Shown here piece by piece: positions 63,230 through 64,000 of a stretch of 64,000 nt of DNA. The position numbers and the translations under genes were made by a program. The notes below the pieces were generated by a model, which saw nothing but the letters and a program-made list of their open reading frames with translations, was not told the DNA's origin and made no database searches. Numbering within the stretch: position 1 is the stretch's first letter; every line of letters begins with the position of its first letter. The stretch is taken from assembly GCA_947462335.1 (NCBI GenBank), contig OX381706.1:17584784-17648783 (forward strand), read 5' to 3'. This DNA comes from Harmothoe impar (taxonomy: Eukaryota; Annelida; Polychaeta; Phyllodocida; Polynoidae).

Positions 63230-63714
63230 CCCGGTCTTTGTCATTTTTCGGAATAACCCGGCTACTGAGCTGTCCGCAATTTCAGCCCCGGAAGGGAGGA
63301 AGCCTAATCAATCAATGAAAACAAGAATTGCGGACTTACCTTGCATATTTGAGCTGTAATCCATGAAATTAGCCAATTTGGTACCGAGTCGTCGTCCCTC
63401 GGCGTCCCACTGTCCGCCATGTTGGATTTTGATACCGGAGATTGCCGAAGCGCTCGATAAACAAATTATTTTTTTATCAAGACGGTAATACTGTCCGAAA
63501 TGTCCGCAACTGCCTATATATTACCTGTAGGAGTAATAATATTACCTTGAAAGTCCGCAATTTGCTCTATTTCGGGAGATAAAATGACCCCCGAGCATTT
63601 CCGAGTCGCACTCTCGCGAGATCCCGTGAATCCGCGAGATGGCCATATTTTGTTTACATTGTCGTCGTGTCGAACGATAGTAAAAGGCTGAATTATGGCA
63701 TAATACGATTAAAT
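63230..63714. promoter_or_regulatory. CpG-rich, probably bidirectional promoter
   Basis: CpG density rises sharply. TCTCGCGAGA (63612-63621) is a perfect palindromic core-promoter motif known from housekeeping, often bidirectional, animal promoters. CCGCCATGTTGG (63415) and GATGGCCATATTTT (63638) fit YY1, which commonly overlaps start codons. GTCCGCAA occurs at 63272, 63502 and 63553, and on the minus strand at 63335-63328. Coding-exon candidates leave it in both directions. The TSS positions are not determined. Confidence 0.6.
63340..63420 (-). CDS. First coding exon of an unrecognised gene
   Basis: The ATG at 63420-63418 has a strong Kozak context (A at -3, G at +4), and the AACATGGCGGAC setting is a YY1-overlapping start typical of housekeeping genes. 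It opens 27 codons: MADSGTPRDDDSVPNW, then a hydrophobic stretch ending ITAQICK. The exon stops exactly at AAG|GTAAGT, a consensus donor, leaving a phase-0 intron; unspliced, the frame would end 11 codons later. The N-terminus is acidic and shows no signal peptide. I do not recognise the protein. Later exons should lie to the left (lower coordinates), but none was identified, perhaps because the intron is filled with the repeats at 60985-63130. Support is structural only. Confidence 0.5.
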
Positions 63715-63743
63715 ATGGAAGGTATCGCTATGTATGCTGAAAG
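63715..63743 (+). CDS. Possible short first coding exon, divergent gene
   Basis: ATG at 63715 with A at -3 and G at +4 encodes MEGIAMYAE and then meets AAG|GTAGGAAAT, a fair donor. A minimal upstream frame (ATG GCA TAA at 63695) precedes it. It lies about 95 bp to the right of TCTCGCGAGA, as expected for the divergent partner of the minus-strand exon. The rest of the gene would be outside the window. Weak evidence. Confidence 0.22.
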
Positions 63744-64000
63744 GTAGGAAATAAATTTAGATGTATTTTGGTTATGTCTTATACATAGGCAACTTATGTT
63801 TTTAAATAGGCAACTTTTTGCGGTTGTCGTAAAAAATTGCACAAATTTCAAGAATCCGACGAGTCAAGTTTCGGCGACTTAACTTGGCCGAAAATCAATC
63901 AATCCTCCTTAATTTGACCATGTAACTAGTAAATTATTGCAGATTAACAAAGAGTAATATGTTTTCTTTAAGTTGTCACCTTTTAAGGCAGGAGAAACAA
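63744..64000. other. Downstream flank or intron of the divergent gene
   Basis: AT-rich again after 63740 with GCGACTTAACTTGGCCG near 63870. TAGGCAACTTATGTTTTTAAATAGGCAAC near 63787 is a short direct duplication. No frame or repeat family. Confidence 0.4.

Overview
This looks like nuclear DNA from an animal. It is AT-rich (about 60 percent by eye), has no operons and no long open frames, and is full of short non-autonomous DNA transposons, tandem repeats, long C/G runs and a (GAAA)n microsatellite. Near its right end it has a CpG-rich promoter of metazoan type, followed by a first exon with a consensus splice donor. I cannot name the species. The short inverted-repeat elements and poly-C tracts would fit a marine invertebrate such as an echinoderm, hemichordate or cephalochordate, but that is a guess. 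Almost every open frame of 60-150 codons looks like chance or lies in repeats, so the window is best read as a gene desert or regulatory landscape.

Layout. 1-2660: non-coding, with one diverged direct repeat. 2660-15215: a large old tandem duplication (unit 1 about 2660-8000, unit 2 about 8000-15215). Most of it has drifted to roughly 70 percent identity, but three islands of 320-385 bp remain near-identical between units and are the strongest candidates for duplicated conserved non-coding elements. 15216-20900: intergenic DNA with several copies of a TTAA-flanked foldback MITE. 20930-26830: a second tandem repeat system (modules a-b-b-a-b), with a (GAAA)n expansion in the last copy. 26830-60000: intergenic DNA with at least ten short transposon families, some nested, and several GC-rich or motif-dense stretches that may be regulatory (20.0, 34.5, 38.9, 39.9, 46.2 and 52.1 kb). 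60157-63130: satellite-like tandem repeats, a 20-bp minisatellite and a 2.1-kb composite repeat bounded by inverted repeats. 63230-64000: a CpG-rich promoter with TCTCGCGAGA and YY1-like motifs, a good minus-strand first coding exon (63420 to 63340) and a weaker plus-strand one.

How the parts fit together. If the minus-strand exon is real, its gene runs leftward into the window, so the composite repeats and some of the desert would be intron or flank. The conserved islands could be enhancers for this or another gene. No rRNA, functional tRNA, CRISPR array, transposase or viral gene was recognised. Identity values are by eye; no alignment was run.
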